The notes below the pieces were generated by a model. It was given only the letters and a program-made list of their open reading frames with translations, did not search any database and was not told the DNA's origin. 64,000 nucleotides of DNA from NCBI RefSeq assembly GCF_028330965.1, contig NZ_JAQMUB010000037.1, positions 124,001 through 188,000 of the forward strand. The letters are read 5' to 3'. The DNA comes from Oscillatoria sp. CS-180 (lineage in GTDB: Bacteria; Cyanobacteriota; Cyanobacteriia; Phormidesmidales; Phormidesmidaceae). Shown in pieces: positions 45,412 through 55,647 of the stretch. The position numbers and the translations under genes are program-made. Each line of letters starts with the position of its first letter. Position 1 is the stretch's first letter.

Positions 45412-48400
45412 ATGAGCAACCTGACAGACCGCATCAATCAGCTATCCACCTCTCAGCGGCTATTGCTAGCCCTGGAAGAAGCCACTACAAAGCTAGAGGC
45501 CGCTGAAGCCAGCAAGACAGAACCCATCGCGATCGTCGGTATGGGCTGTCGCTTTCCAGGAGAGGCCACCCAGCCAGAAGCCTTTTGGCAGTTGTTAGAG
45601 AACGGGCAGGATGCTGTGCGCGAGATTCCTGGCGATCGCTGGGACGTGGATGCTTACTACAGCCCGAGTCGTGAGACAACAGGCAAAATCTACACCCGCT
45701 CAGGGGCCTTCCTGAACCAGGTGGATGAGTTTGATGCGGCGTTCTTCGGTATCTCTCCCCGTGAAGCCGTAAAGCTCGATCCGCAACAGCGGCTCTTGCT
45801 GGAAGTGTGTTGGGAAGCGCTGGAGCGAGCTGGACAAGCTCCCCAAGAACTAACAGGGAGCCGCACTGGCGTCTTCGTTGGGATTGGGCAGAACGATTAT
45901 GTCAAACGGCTACATCAGACAGGAGATGTATCACAACTGGATGCCTACGCCGCCTCTGGCAATGGCTTTTGTTTTGCCTCGGGGCGGCTGTCTCACATTT
46001 TGGGATTGCAGGGACCCAACATGGCGATCGATACTGCCTGCTCGTCCTCTTTGGTGGCGCTCCATCTAGCTTGTCAAAGTCTGCGGGCAGGAGAATGTTC
46101 GATGGCGCTGGCCGGTGGTGTGCAGCTCATCCTGTCCCCCGAAGTGACCCTCAGTCTCTCCAGTATGCAGGCCCTGTCCCCCGATGGACGCTGCAAAACC
46201 TTCGACGCCAATGCCGACGGCTACGGTCGTGGGGAAGGCTGCGGCGTGATCGTCCTGAAGCGACTATCAGATGCGCGGGCCAACGGCGATCGCATCCTGG
46301 CCCTCGTCAAAGGGTCTGCCGTCAACCATGACGGGCGCAGCAGTGGCTTGACCGTGCCGAATCAGCGATCTCAGGAAGAGCTGATCCGACAGGCACTCAA
46401 GCAGGCCAAAGTGAGTCCGGCTGACATCAGCTACGTAGAAGCCCACGGCACTGGCACTCCGCTAGGGGACCCGATTGAGATGAATGCGCTGGCGAAGGTC
46501 CTGGGCCTGGATCGTCCTGCCGATCAGCCCCTGCACGTCGGCTCTGTGAAAACCAACATCGGCCATTTGGAAGCCGCCGCGGGAATCGCGGGCATCATCA
46601 AGGTTATTCTTGCAATGCAGCACCGTCAAATTCCGCCCCATCTACATTTTCAAGATCCTAGCCCCCACATCAACTGGCAGCAGTTTCCGGTGCAGGTCCC
46701 CACTCAGTGTCAGCCCTGGAATACGACGGGCGATACGCCTCGGCTTGCCGGCGTCAGCTCCTTTGCCATCAGCGGCACCAACGCCCACATAATTCTTCAG
46801 GAAGCTCCCGTTCAAGCCCCATCGCGCCCGGCAGTCAACCGTCCGCATCTGCTGACCCTATCGGCTAAGAGCGAAGCCGCCCTGCGCGACATGGCTCAAG
46901 ACTACCAGTGCTACTTGAGGGAGCAGCCACCGGCATTTAGCGACGTGTGCTTTACCGCCAACAGCGGACGATCGCCCTTCCCCCATCGTCTTGCCGTGCT
47001 GGCTGAATCAGGCGAAGACGCTCAGCAGCGGCTAGCTGAATTTATTGACGGTCCGCAATCGCCCTCGGTATTTCAGGGTAAGCGAAGTGCAGTGGGCAAA
47101 TCCGCGATCGCCTTTCTCTTTACCGGACAAGGCAGTCAGATGATTGGCATGGGGCGACAGCTTTATGAAACCCAGCCCACTTTTCGCCGCATTTTAGAAC
47201 AGTGTCAGGAGAGTCTACGGTCTGATCTGGAGCACCCTCTGCTAGAGGTCCTCTATCCCAGTCCGGAGAACGCTGCGGCTATGGCAGATTTGCTAACCCA
47301 GACGGCCTACACTCAGCCTGCCCTTTTCGCGGTGGAGTATGCCCTGGCTCAGCTGTGGCGACAGTGGGGCATAGAGCCGTCCGTCGTGATGGGCCACAGT
47401 TTGGGTGAATATGTTGCGGCCTGCATTGCCGGAGTCTTTAGTCTGGAAGACGGGCTGCGCTTGGTAGCGGCACGGGGACGACTGATGCAGGCGCTGCCCT
47501 CCACGGGATCGATGATGGCGGTGCTCACTGGTGAGGCTGAACTCCGTCCCTGGCTGGCCGAATACGGGGAGGCGATCGCCATCGCCGCCTTCAACGGTCC
47601 CGATAATTTGGTGCTGTCGGGTCAGCAGGAGGCTCTGACAGCACTCGGCGATAGCCTCACTGCCGCCAACATTGAGATTCGTCCCCTGAAAGTCTCCCAC
47701 GCTTTCCACTCACCCCTGATGGAGCCGATGGTGCAGGCATTCACCACCGTCGCGGAGCAGATCACCTACCAGCCACCGCAGATCAAACTGATCTCAAACA
47801 TCACAGGACAGGTGGCAACTGAGGCGATCGCGACTGCTGCCTATTGGTGTGACCACATCCGCCAGCCCGTTCGCTTTGCCGCTGGCATGAATACGCTTCA
47901 GCACGCTGAAACCACCACGTTTCTGGAAATGGGTCCTAAACCGGTGTTGTTGGGAATGGGTCGCCGCTGTTTCCCTCAAACCGAGGCCCTGTGGTTGCCC
48001 AGCCTGCGTCCTGGTCAAGCCGACTGGACGCAACTGCTCACTAGTCTTGCCCAGCTCTATACCCACGGGTATGACATTGATTGGCAGGGTTTTGAGCAGG
48101 ATGATCACCGCATCCGTTTGCCTCTACCGACTTACCCGTTTCAGCGGCAGCGGTATTGGGTAGACGAAACTCCGATTTCTACTCCCCGCACCGACAGCAT
48201 CAGGGGGCATCATCCGCTCATGGCCCTGATTCAGGCGGGTAAGTCCGATGCGCTTACTCAGCTGCTGACCGATGCTGGGGAGTTTTCCTCTTCTGAACAG
48301 GCGGTATTGCCCAAGGTCGTGGAGGTCCTGCTGCGGCAGGCTCAGGTTACTGAGGGACCTGCGGAGACGCCCCTGTCTCTACAAGACTGGCTGTACCGGA

Positions 48401-50304
48401 TTGACTGGCAGCCCCAGTCCCGTACTGCAAACGGTGGGGTGAAGCATTCGGAACCGGGGCAATGGCTGATTTTCTGCGATCGCGCCGGACAGGGAGAAGC
48501 GATCGCCAAAGCCCTTCAATCTCAAGGACACACCTGTCTCCGCGTTTATCCCACGACCGCTACGGTCTCCCAAACTGCCGATACTTGGCAGCTCAACCCC
48601 ACAGACCTTTCCGGTTGGGAAACGCTCATCGCCGCTACTCAGTCAACCGATGCGCGCCCTCTCAGCGGCGTTGTCTACTTGTGGGGGTTGGATGTTGAGA
48701 GTACTGCCATTGACAGTACTTCGGAAAGTTCAGCTCAAACCGTTGAATCCGCCCTTGCCCCTGCCTGTAGCGGTTTGCTGCATCTGGTCCAAACTCTGAC
48801 CCGACAGTCTTGGCTCAATCCGCCTCGACTCTGGATGGTGACTCAGGGCGTGACGGGAACGACCCCAACATCTGCTGGCGTTTTACAGGGATGCCTATGG
48901 GGACTCGGCAAAGCGATCGCGCTGGAACATGCTGAACTTTGGGGCGGCCTGGTTGATCTGGATACTCAACTAACGCCGGAGCACATCCATACCTGGCTGC
49001 CTGACGTTGTGGCCTCGCATGGGGAAGCCTATCTTGCTTTTCACCAAGGACAGCGGCACGTTGCGCGACTGGTTCGCGACGAGGATTTCTCAGAGCCGCC
49101 GACAGTACTGACTGCTGATGGTACTTATTTAATCACTGGTGGACTCGGTGCGTTGGGCCAAGTTGTCGCCCAATGGCTGGTGGACCAGGGTGCGCAGCAT
49201 ATTGTGCTAACCACCCGCCGCAACCCGGCTCAAATTGATCCAGCCAAAGTTGCCCCTTTGCAGGCCGCTGGTGCTCAAATCCAGATTCTTCAGGCCGACG
49301 TTGCCGACTCTGCCCAAACAGCAGCGGTGATTGAACAAATTGATCGCACGCTGCCGCCCCTCAAAGGCGTCTTCCACATTGCCGGAATCCTCGACGACGG
49401 CTTGGTGCAACAGCAGACCTGGGAACGCTGCCGCCGCGTCATGGCTCCCAAAGTCTCCGGCACCTGGCACCTGCATACCCTGACCCAATCTCACGAGCTA
49501 GACACCTTTGTCTGCTTCTCCTCCGTGGCGTCCCTGCTTGGCTCCTTTGGACAGGCCAACTATGCCGCTGCCAACAGCTTCATGGATGGACTGATGCAGT
49601 ATCGGCGATCGCAAGGACTCCCCGGCCTCAGCATCAACTGGGGACCCTGGGGTGCAGTGGGCATGGCAGCTGAATTGGAGAAATCATCGCCAGTGCAGCT
49701 TAGCGATCGCGGCATCAATCCTATTGACCCCGATGAAGGCGTACAAATTCTGCATCAGATTTTAGGAAAGTCCACAGGGCAGATTGGAGTCATGAACGTT
49801 GACTGGCCGACTTTCGTCCAGCAGCTTCCACCCTTGGCCTCGCGATTCCTGTCTGCGATCGCGCCGATCCCTGAAGATGACATCTCCGTGGCTCCCCTCC
49901 GGCAGCAGCTAGAGACAGCGCTGCCCGCCGAACGACTATCCCACCTGACTCGGCATATCCAAACCCTAATCGCTCAAATCTTGCAAATCAGCCAGCTCGA
50001 AGCTATTGACTGGCAGCTTGGCTTCATTGAACTGGGTATGGATTCTTTGATGGGATTCGAGCTTCGCAACCAGTTGCAAACCGATCTCGGCTGCATCATT
50101 CCGGTCACCCTCGCCTACGACTATCCCACCGTTGATACCCTTGCCGCTCACCTGCTGCAACGGGTATGTCCTGACCCGGTTGATCCGGCCCGTACCAATG
50201 CGCAGCCGGTCCCTGATCCAACTCCACCCGATGACCTCGAAATCCTGTCTGATACCGAAGCCGAAGCCTTGTTATTGAACACTCTGGACACCTTGAAATA
50301 TTGA
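45412..50304 (+). CDS. Type I PKS, KS-AT-KR-ACP module
   Basis: A 1630-residue synthase with the same logic as the one before: malonyl extension and ketoreduction. KS has [15 protein letters not shown] and TNIGHLE. AT (about 563-870) has GHSLGE and HAFHS. KR (about 1236-1430) has TGGLGALG and LDD. ACP near 1510-1580 has LGMDSLMGF. Between AT and KR lies an Ala/Gln-rich helical linker and the KR structural half. No DH is seen. Translation is coupled to the previous gene. The AT differs clearly from the two near-identical ATs upstream. Confidence 0.93.
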   Translation: MSNLTDRINQLSTSQRLLLALEEATTKLEAAEASKTEPIAIVGMGCRFPGEATQPEAFWQLLENGQDAVREIPGDRWDVDAYYSPSRETTGKIYTRSGAFLNQVDEFDAAFFGISPREAVKLDPQQRLLLEVCWEALERAGQAPQELTGSRTGVFVGIGQNDYVKRLHQTGDVSQLDAYAASGNGFCFASGRLSHILGLQGPNMAIDTACSSSLVALHLACQSLRAGECSMALAGGVQLILSPEVTLSLSSMQALSPDGRCKTFDANADGYGRGEGCGVIVLKRLSDARANGDRILALVKGSAVNHDGRSSGLTVPNQRSQEELIRQALKQAKVSPADISYVEAHGTGTPLGDPIEMNALAKVLGLDRPADQPLHVGSVKTNIGHLEAAAGIAGIIKVILAMQHRQIPPHLHFQDPSPHINWQQFPVQVPTQCQPWNTTGDTPRLAGVSSFAISGTNAHIILQEAPVQAPSRPAVNRPHLLTLSAKSEAALRDMAQDYQCYLREQPPAFSDVCFTANSGRSPFPHRLAVLAESGEDAQQRLAEFIDGPQSPSVFQGKRSAVGKSAIAFLFTGQGSQMIGMGRQLYETQPTFRRILEQCQESLRSDLEHPLLEVLYPSPENAAAMADLLTQTAYTQPALFAVEYALAQLWRQWGIEPSVVMGHSLGEYVAACIAGVFSLEDGLRLVAARGRLMQALPSTGSMMAVLTGEAELRPWLAEYGEAIAIAAFNGPDNLVLSGQQEALTALGDSLTAANIEIRPLKVSHAFHSPLMEPMVQAFTTVAEQITYQPPQIKLISNITGQVATEAIATAAYWCDHIRQPVRFAAGMNTLQHAETTTFLEMGPKPVLLGMGRRCFPQTEALWLPSLRPGQADWTQLLTSLAQLYTHGYDIDWQGFEQDDHRIRLPLPTYPFQRQRYWVDETPISTPRTDSIRGHHPLMALIQAGKSDALTQLLTDAGEFSSSEQAVLPKVVEVLLRQAQVTEGPAETPLSLQDWLYRIDWQPQSRTANGGVKHSEPGQWLIFCDRAGQGEAIAKALQSQGHTCLRVYPTTATVSQTADTWQLNPTDLSGWETLIAATQSTDARPLSGVVYLWGLDVESTAIDSTSESSAQTVESALAPACSGLLHLVQTLTRQSWLNPPRLWMVTQGVTGTTPTSAGVLQGCLWGLGKAIALEHAELWGGLVDLDTQLTPEHIHTWLPDVVASHGEAYLAFHQGQRHVARLVRDEDFSEPPTVLTADGTYLITGGLGALGQVVAQWLVDQGAQHIVLTTRRNPAQIDPAKVAPLQAAGAQIQILQADVADSAQTAAVIEQIDRTLPPLKGVFHIAGILDDGLVQQQTWERCRRVMAPKVSGTWHLHTLTQSHELDTFVCFSSVASLLGSFGQANYAAANSFMDGLMQYRRSQGLPGLSINWGPWGAVGMAAELEKSSPVQLSDRGINPIDPDEGVQILHQILGKSTGQIGVMNVDWPTFVQQLPPLASRFLSAIAPIPEDDISVAPLRQQLETALPAERLSHLTRHIQTLIAQILQISQLEAIDWQLGFIELGMDSLMGFELRNQLQTDLGCIIPVTLAYDYPTVDTLAAHLLQRVCPDPVDPARTNAQPVPDPTPPDDLEILSDTEAEALLLNTLDTLKY

Positions 50305-50405
50305 TCGACTCACTCTCCGCCTTGTCTATTGGTGCGTCGCTCCGCTGATGGCACCCTACTACCCCTTAATCCCACCCCCTTACCCCTACTTCTTCCCTCA
50401 AAACC

Positions 50406-53318
50406 ATGACTACCTCCGACCCCACTCAATCCCCTATCAAACGAGCATTGCGAGCGATCGCAGATCTCCAGGCCAAACTCGATGCGGTGGAATCGGCACA
50501 GCACGAACCAATCGCAATTGTAGGCATGGGCTGTCGGATGCCGGGAGCCGAGACGCCAGAGGCTTTTTGGGACCTGTTGCGGAACGGCGTGGATGCGATT
50601 ACTGAGGTGCCGAGCGATCGCTGGGATTTGCAAACCTTCTACGACCCTGATCCTGACGTTCCGGGCAAAATGACTACCCGTTACGGTGGCTTTCTAGAGC
50701 AGGTTGACCAGTTCGAGCCACAGTTCTTCGGTATCCCTGTGCGGGAAGCGATGAATATGGATCCCCAGCAGCGCCTACTGCTAGAGGTAAGTTGGGAAGC
50801 GCTGGAGCGGGCAGGACAGGCGCCGGAGGCCCTACAAAACAGCCTAACTGGGGTATTTGTCGCTATCTCTACCGACGACTATACCCGCCGCATCACGGAG
50901 AACGATGCGCCAGTGGATGCTTACTACGGCACAGGGAATGCCCACAGCGTGGCAGCAGGTCGCCTCTCCTACACATTGGGATTCAAAGGCCCTAGTCTCG
51001 CAATCGACGCGGCCTGTTCCTCGGCCTTGGTGGCTGTCCACACAGCCTGTCAAAGCCTCCGACAGCGGGACTGCCACATGGCCCTAGCTGGCGGCGTGAA
51101 CATAATCCTGGCTCCCCAAAACAGCGTTGCCCTGTCTAAAGCTCGAATGCTGTCCCCGGATGGACGCTGCAAAACCTTCGATGCTAAAGCCGATGGTTAT
51201 GTACGGGGCGAAGGCTGCGGCGTGGTGGTGCTGAAACGACTGTCGGACGCGATCTCAGATCAGGACAACATCCTCGCCCTGATTCAAGGCTCTGCCCTTA
51301 ACCACAACGGACGCAGCAGCAGCCTGGTTGCCCACAGCGGCCCCTCCCAGCAGGCCGTCATGGAACAAGCATTGCAAGCCAGTGGTCTTCAGCCCGCTGA
51401 CCTGGACTATTTGGAAGTGAACGGCACCGGATCAGCCCTCATTGAACCCATCGAAATCGGTGCAGTGGGTACGGTTTTCGGACAGAACGGTCAGCGTCAG
51501 TCGCCCCTCGTTGTTGGTTCTGTAAAAACCAACGTCGGGCACTTGGAAGGAGCCGCAGGCATCGCCAGTCTACTGAAAGTAGTGCTGTCTCTTCAACACG
51601 AAGAAATCCCGCCCCATCTACACTTCGAGGAGCCGAATCCCCATATCCCTTGGGATACCCTGCCCCTGAAAGTCCCTACCGCAGCTATGCCGTGGCGTCG
51701 AAGTGACCGTCGTCGCATTGCAGGTATCAATACATTCGGATTCAGCGGTGCCAATGCTCATCTGATTGTAGCTGAAGCGCCTGTCGTAGAAGATGGGTCA
51801 GAAGACCAGGCTGAGATCAGCGATCGCCCCCATCATCTCCTCGCCCTATCGGCCAAAACCGAAGCGGCTCTGTGTCAGAAAGCCGCTCAGATGCAGACCT
51901 ATCTGACGGAGCATCCTGGTGATTCCCTTGCCGACATCTGCTACAGCGCCAACACCGGGCGCAATCATTTTCCCTATCGTTTGGCCGTGACAGGAGACTC
52001 CGCTGACGCGATCGCTCAGGCGCTCAGCCAGTTCCCTGCCGACAATCCCTGCCAACATCAAGGTAAGGCCAGCATTGCGCCCCCGGTCGTTTTTGGCTTT
52101 GGCGATCGCGGTGAAGCCTATCAGCAGCGCGGACGTCAGCTCTACGAAACTCAAGCCACCTTCCGCCAGAGTATTCAGACCTGTGCTGCCGCGATCTCGC
52201 CCTACGTCGAGACACCTCTGACCGAGTTCCTATATCCCGCTGCCGAAACGAGTCCCCAAGACACACCCCTACACCGTGCCTTAGCCCTATTCGCTGTGGA
52301 CTATGCCTTAGCTCAAACTTGGATGGCTTGGGGTATCCAGCCTGCTCGCGTTGTTGGCACCGGCAGGGGTGAATGGGTCGCCGCCTGCATTGCCGGAGTG
52401 TTGACTTTGGAGGACGCCCTCAAACTGCTCATGGTCCGCAGCCAATATCAAACCAGCATCCCATCCCTAGACGCCGACACCCTGCTGCAAAGCGTTACCT
52501 ATCAATCTCCGCGTCTCCCTCTAAAAACTTCCCTAGAGGCCAAAACCGGAATTAACATCGCCACCGCCGATTATTGGCAAACGGCCTGTCAGCAGTCCGA
52601 CCTGCCCATCGAAAATCTCACTAACCTCCTGCCAGAAACGAGCACTGTCGCGTCGTCTCCTCACCTCCTCATGCCCACCCACGACGAGTGGCAAACCCTG
52701 CTGGCTGACCTAGCCCACCTCTATGTGCAAGGTGTCAACGTCAATTGGGTCGCTTTTGACCAAGACTATCCGCGCCGCAAACGAGTTCTGCCGACTTATC
52801 CCTGGCAACGACAGCGCTACTGGGTTGAGACACCCCAGTCCAATGGCAACGGCAAATCCCTGCCTGAGATTCAACTGGAGGGGAACTTGGAGGCGATCGC
52901 CCCCCCAACCCCCGACCCCGCCCAGATCATGGACCACATTGAACAGGCCGTCGCCACCTACCGCCAAAAACTCATCGCCGCCTGGACCAGTGAAGGCCAC
53001 CTGCTGCCCTCCGCACCTGAGATGCCGCGCCTGACTCCCCCACCCCGCACCCAAGCCGATATTCAGCAGTGGATTACCGCTCAAATCTCTCAAGAACTTG
53101 GCATTCCTTCCCAAGACCTCGACCCCACTCTCCCCTTCGACAGCTACGGCCTTGATTCGGTTCTTGCCATTAGCATCGCTAGCCGTGGCAAACAGCTCCT
53201 CGGCATCGATATTCCCCCTATCTTGCTCATGCATTACCCCACCATTGAACAGCTATCCCAACACCTAGCGGACACCCTGCTTGCCGAGGCAGAGGACTCT
53301 GAGGTTTTTGAAATCTAA
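50406..53318 (+). CDS. Terminal type I PKS-like protein, KS-AT-ACP with inactive KS and AT signatures
   Basis: A 970-residue synthase-like protein. KS (about 35-460) keeps Cys204 (DAACSSAL) and His379 (TNVGHLE), but the first catalytic His is Asn339 (VNGTGSALIEP for AHGTGTxLGDP). That is the pattern of non-condensing KS0 domains. The AT region (about 555-790) is about 100 residues short. It has GTGRGE where GHSxGE is required (Gly653 for Ser) and lacks the HAFHS block. ACP near 880-955 is intact (YGLDSVLAIS). It has a normal N-terminal docking coil and no KR, TE or reductase. It may hold the finished chain for modification or transfer rather than extend it. Confidence 0.9.
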   Translation: MTTSDPTQSPIKRALRAIADLQAKLDAVESAQHEPIAIVGMGCRMPGAETPEAFWDLLRNGVDAITEVPSDRWDLQTFYDPDPDVPGKMTTRYGGFLEQVDQFEPQFFGIPVREAMNMDPQQRLLLEVSWEALERAGQAPEALQNSLTGVFVAISTDDYTRRITENDAPVDAYYGTGNAHSVAAGRLSYTLGFKGPSLAIDAACSSALVAVHTACQSLRQRDCHMALAGGVNIILAPQNSVALSKARMLSPDGRCKTFDAKADGYVRGEGCGVVVLKRLSDAISDQDNILALIQGSALNHNGRSSSLVAHSGPSQQAVMEQALQASGLQPADLDYLEVNGTGSALIEPIEIGAVGTVFGQNGQRQSPLVVGSVKTNVGHLEGAAGIASLLKVVLSLQHEEIPPHLHFEEPNPHIPWDTLPLKVPTAAMPWRRSDRRRIAGINTFGFSGANAHLIVAEAPVVEDGSEDQAEISDRPHHLLALSAKTEAALCQKAAQMQTYLTEHPGDSLADICYSANTGRNHFPYRLAVTGDSADAIAQALSQFPADNPCQHQGKASIAPPVVFGFGDRGEAYQQRGRQLYETQATFRQSIQTCAAAISPYVETPLTEFLYPAAETSPQDTPLHRALALFAVDYALAQTWMAWGIQPARVVGTGRGEWVAACIAGVLTLEDALKLLMVRSQYQTSIPSLDADTLLQSVTYQSPRLPLKTSLEAKTGINIATADYWQTACQQSDLPIENLTNLLPETSTVASSPHLLMPTHDEWQTLLADLAHLYVQGVNVNWVAFDQDYPRRKRVLPTYPWQRQRYWVETPQSNGNGKSLPEIQLEGNLEAIAPPTPDPAQIMDHIEQAVATYRQKLIAAWTSEGHLLPSAPEMPRLTPPPRTQADIQQWITAQISQELGIPSQDLDPTLPFDSYGLDSVLAISIASRGKQLLGIDIPPILLMHYPTIEQLSQHLADTLLAEAEDSEVFEI

Positions 53319-53372
53319 CTAGGCAAAATTCAAAATTCAAAATTCAAAACTCAAACTTATGACTGACTAGCC

Positions 53373-55292
53373 ATGCAAACTACCGAATTTATCAAAACCC
53401 TTTCTCAGCAAGGTATTCAGCTTTGGGCCGACGATCGCAAACTGCGCATTCAAGCACCCAAAGGGACCGTGACGCCGGAAATTAAGGCGGCGATCGCTGC
53501 CCGCAAAGAAGACATTCTGGCGCTGTACCGTCAGGACACGCCTGCCAGTACCACAACGACCACTGCCCCTCTGCCCCAAGCCGCTCAGGAGTTAGGCGCT
53601 TGTACAATGGGTCGCCTCATCAGCGGTCTGGGAGTCAATCAAACCTTGGCATTCCAGCCACCTATTGTGGAATCCCAGGCGATGGCGCAGCGGCTCAAAG
53701 TCGCCTGTCCACCACTTCCAGCAGGCTATACCAAAACCGCCATCGTTGACTTTCAGGCTGATCTGAAGCAGCGCTTAGCCAGACTAGGCGTGCAGATTGT
53801 GCCGTGGGAGGAAGCCACCAAGGATTTTACCTACGACATTCAACTGCCGCTAATCAACCGCCCGTGGCAAATCAAAACGCGCATTGTGCGATCGGACATC
53901 AACGCCGTGATTGATGTTGAGCGACAACCCAACTGGATCGGCAAAGCCAAAGTTTGCGTGGCGGAAACGCTTTATCAGACCTATGCCAAATTTGCGCTGA
54001 AGGGTCAGAAAATGTCCGTCACTCGCATCGCTGGACTGATTGGCTGGGCCGAAGAGAATCTGCAAAATCTCGAAGATCCGACCAATACTCAGCTCATCGT
54101 GCTGTCGGATCTGGACGAAACCTTCGTTAGTGCCGAAACGTCCTACCAAGACAAAATTGACATCGGCATCGGCAAGCTGATCAAAACCTTTTCTGAAATT
54201 GTGGTTGGCGTCTCCAAGGACAGGATTTCCATTCTCAACATGAATCTGTCGGATTCAGTCTACACCCGCGACCAGATTCAGAACTTCATCCTGAAGTCCT
54301 TAGTGCCCAAGATCTACGTGCCCATTTTCCCGCTTTCCCTCAGTCGATTCAAGGTCAGCGAGTATAACCCGACAGCTTCCATTTACGCCCAGCAGTTAGT
54401 CAAATTGGGGCAGACTTTAGACAACACGGGCCTTTTTCCCAACGGCTTCAAGCTAGACAAGGTGCTGAAGCGTCAGTCTCACCGCGACATTGTGAGCTGG
54501 ATGGCGAAAGGCCGCACTGGTGTGTCCTACGGTTTTGTGGCCTATGCTGAACCGCCCCAATATATCGGCGATGTGGAGATCTCCGCTGAGGTCTGGCAAA
54601 CCTTGACTCCAGTCGCAGGCTTTGACCCCCAGGAACTGCGACAGAACACCCTGGGTCGTCGCTACGTTCCTGTGCAGACTTCAGCCGGGTTAACTTTCCG
54701 GCAGGTCCCAGATGTTTGGGTCGTGAGTTCGCGATCAGGAGCCAAGAAGACACAGCTTGACCTAGCGACTGACGTGTTGCGGGTTGGTCTGACTGACCAG
54801 CTTTGCCTGCAAATGCCCACTGGCGTCAATCCCTCTACCGCTGACATCAAACCCTCCTACGACGTCTATGTCATGGTCGGCATTGCTCTAGCCACGGCGC
54901 TTTACCTCCCAGACCTCATCCAGAACGGTTTGCCGATGGTGCATTTCCACGGCTACCCGGCTCTTGACTGGTTTCAACATGGCGAAGGCGTCAGCGGCGT
55001 CGAAAATCCCTCCGTTCCTTGCGGCACTTACGAATCGGGCATCTTCAACTTCCTCAGTATTCGTCGTTTGGCTCAACAGCACTCTGAAGGTCTTTCCCTC
55101 GTTGGTCTGATCGAACCCGATCACGGCACCAACATCATCGCCGCCGATGTTGATCGCCTCATCGATCGCCTCAAAGCTGGCTGCGATAGGGGGCAGGTCG
55201 AGCTGGGTGGCAGACACTTTGCGGCTTTGAAAGGCGCGATCGCACCCCCTTCCTCAGCGACTAGTCCCAACCGTCAAACGTCTCTCGTGTAG
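53373..55292 (+). CDS. Large protein with TubC-type docking domain, catalytic role unknown
   Basis: A 639-residue protein 54 bases after the last synthase. Residues 1-52 (FIKTLSQQGIQLWADDRKLR, APKGTVTPEIKAAI, KEDILALY) match the TubC N-terminal docking domain that links PKS/NRPS proteins. A Thr-rich linker follows, then about 570 residues of no family I recognise. The protein has no membrane segment. Candidate functional patches are VLSDLDETFVS, PMVHFHGYPALDWFQHG, CGTYESGIFNFLS and LIEPDHGTNII. It lacks thioesterase, condensation, adenylation or reductase motifs. Docking to the inactive terminal synthase would make it a candidate for chain release or tailoring. Its 3' end is part of a 124-bp direct repeat. 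Confidence 0.75.
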   Translation: MQTTEFIKTLSQQGIQLWADDRKLRIQAPKGTVTPEIKAAIAARKEDILALYRQDTPASTTTTTAPLPQAAQELGACTMGRLISGLGVNQTLAFQPPIVESQAMAQRLKVACPPLPAGYTKTAIVDFQADLKQRLARLGVQIVPWEEATKDFTYDIQLPLINRPWQIKTRIVRSDINAVIDVERQPNWIGKAKVCVAETLYQTYAKFALKGQKMSVTRIAGLIGWAEENLQNLEDPTNTQLIVLSDLDETFVSAETSYQDKIDIGIGKLIKTFSEIVVGVSKDRISILNMNLSDSVYTRDQIQNFILKSLVPKIYVPIFPLSLSRFKVSEYNPTASIYAQQLVKLGQTLDNTGLFPNGFKLDKVLKRQSHRDIVSWMAKGRTGVSYGFVAYAEPPQYIGDVEISAEVWQTLTPVAGFDPQELRQNTLGRRYVPVQTSAGLTFRQVPDVWVVSSRSGAKKTQLDLATDVLRVGLTDQLCLQMPTGVNPSTADIKPSYDVYVMVGIALATALYLPDLIQNGLPMVHFHGYPALDWFQHGEGVSGVENPSVPCGTYESGIFNFLSIRRLAQQHSEGLSLVGLIEPDHGTNIIAADVDRLIDRLKAGCDRGQVELGGRHFAALKGAIAPPSSATSPNRQTSLV

Positions 55293-55391
55293 ATCATTGC
55301 GCGCAGCGGATTCTCACTGGTGGGCAGTGCCCACCCGACCCGAATTAAAGTCATCGGCTAGCGCCTTAAGTTCAAAATTCAAAGTTCAAAA
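55268..55391. repeat. Direct repeat, copy 1 (124 bp)
   Basis: Identical by eye to 55504-55627, offset 236 bases. It covers the last codons and stop of the TubC-docked gene (…QTSLV), a GGTGGGCAGTGCCCACC palindrome and a TTCAAAATTCAAAG run. A further palindrome copy lies between the two repeats near 55398. Confidence 0.9.
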
Positions 55392-55503
55392 GTCCCGTAG
55401 GGTGGGCATTGCCCACCAAAACCAGCCTGAGAAAAACGCCGCCAGATTGCCATCAAAATCAACATCCTAGACAGCGTCCATCCGAATCGAATCTCAACTG
55501 AAT

Positions 55504-55627
55504 CCAACCGTCAAACGTCTCTCGTGTAGATCATTGCGCGCAGCGGATTCTCACTGGTGGGCAGTGCCCACCCGACCCGAATTAAAGTCATCGGCTAGCG
55601 CCTTAAGTTCAAAATTCAAAGTTCAAA
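55504..55627. repeat. Direct repeat, copy 2 (124 bp)
   Basis: Second copy of 55268-55391, ending 20 bases before the start of the glycosyltransferase-like gene. It carries a non-functional duplicate of the end of the previous gene. The whole 355-base gap 55293-55647 is thus mostly repeat sequence. Confidence 0.9.
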
Positions 55628-55647
55628 ATTTTCCTTTGGAGGCGATC

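Noticed and set aside
25079-53318. Cylindrocyclophane cluster identity
   Set aside because: The first three enzymes match cylA-C, but no type III PKS (CylI) or alkylating CylK follows, and the later genes differ.
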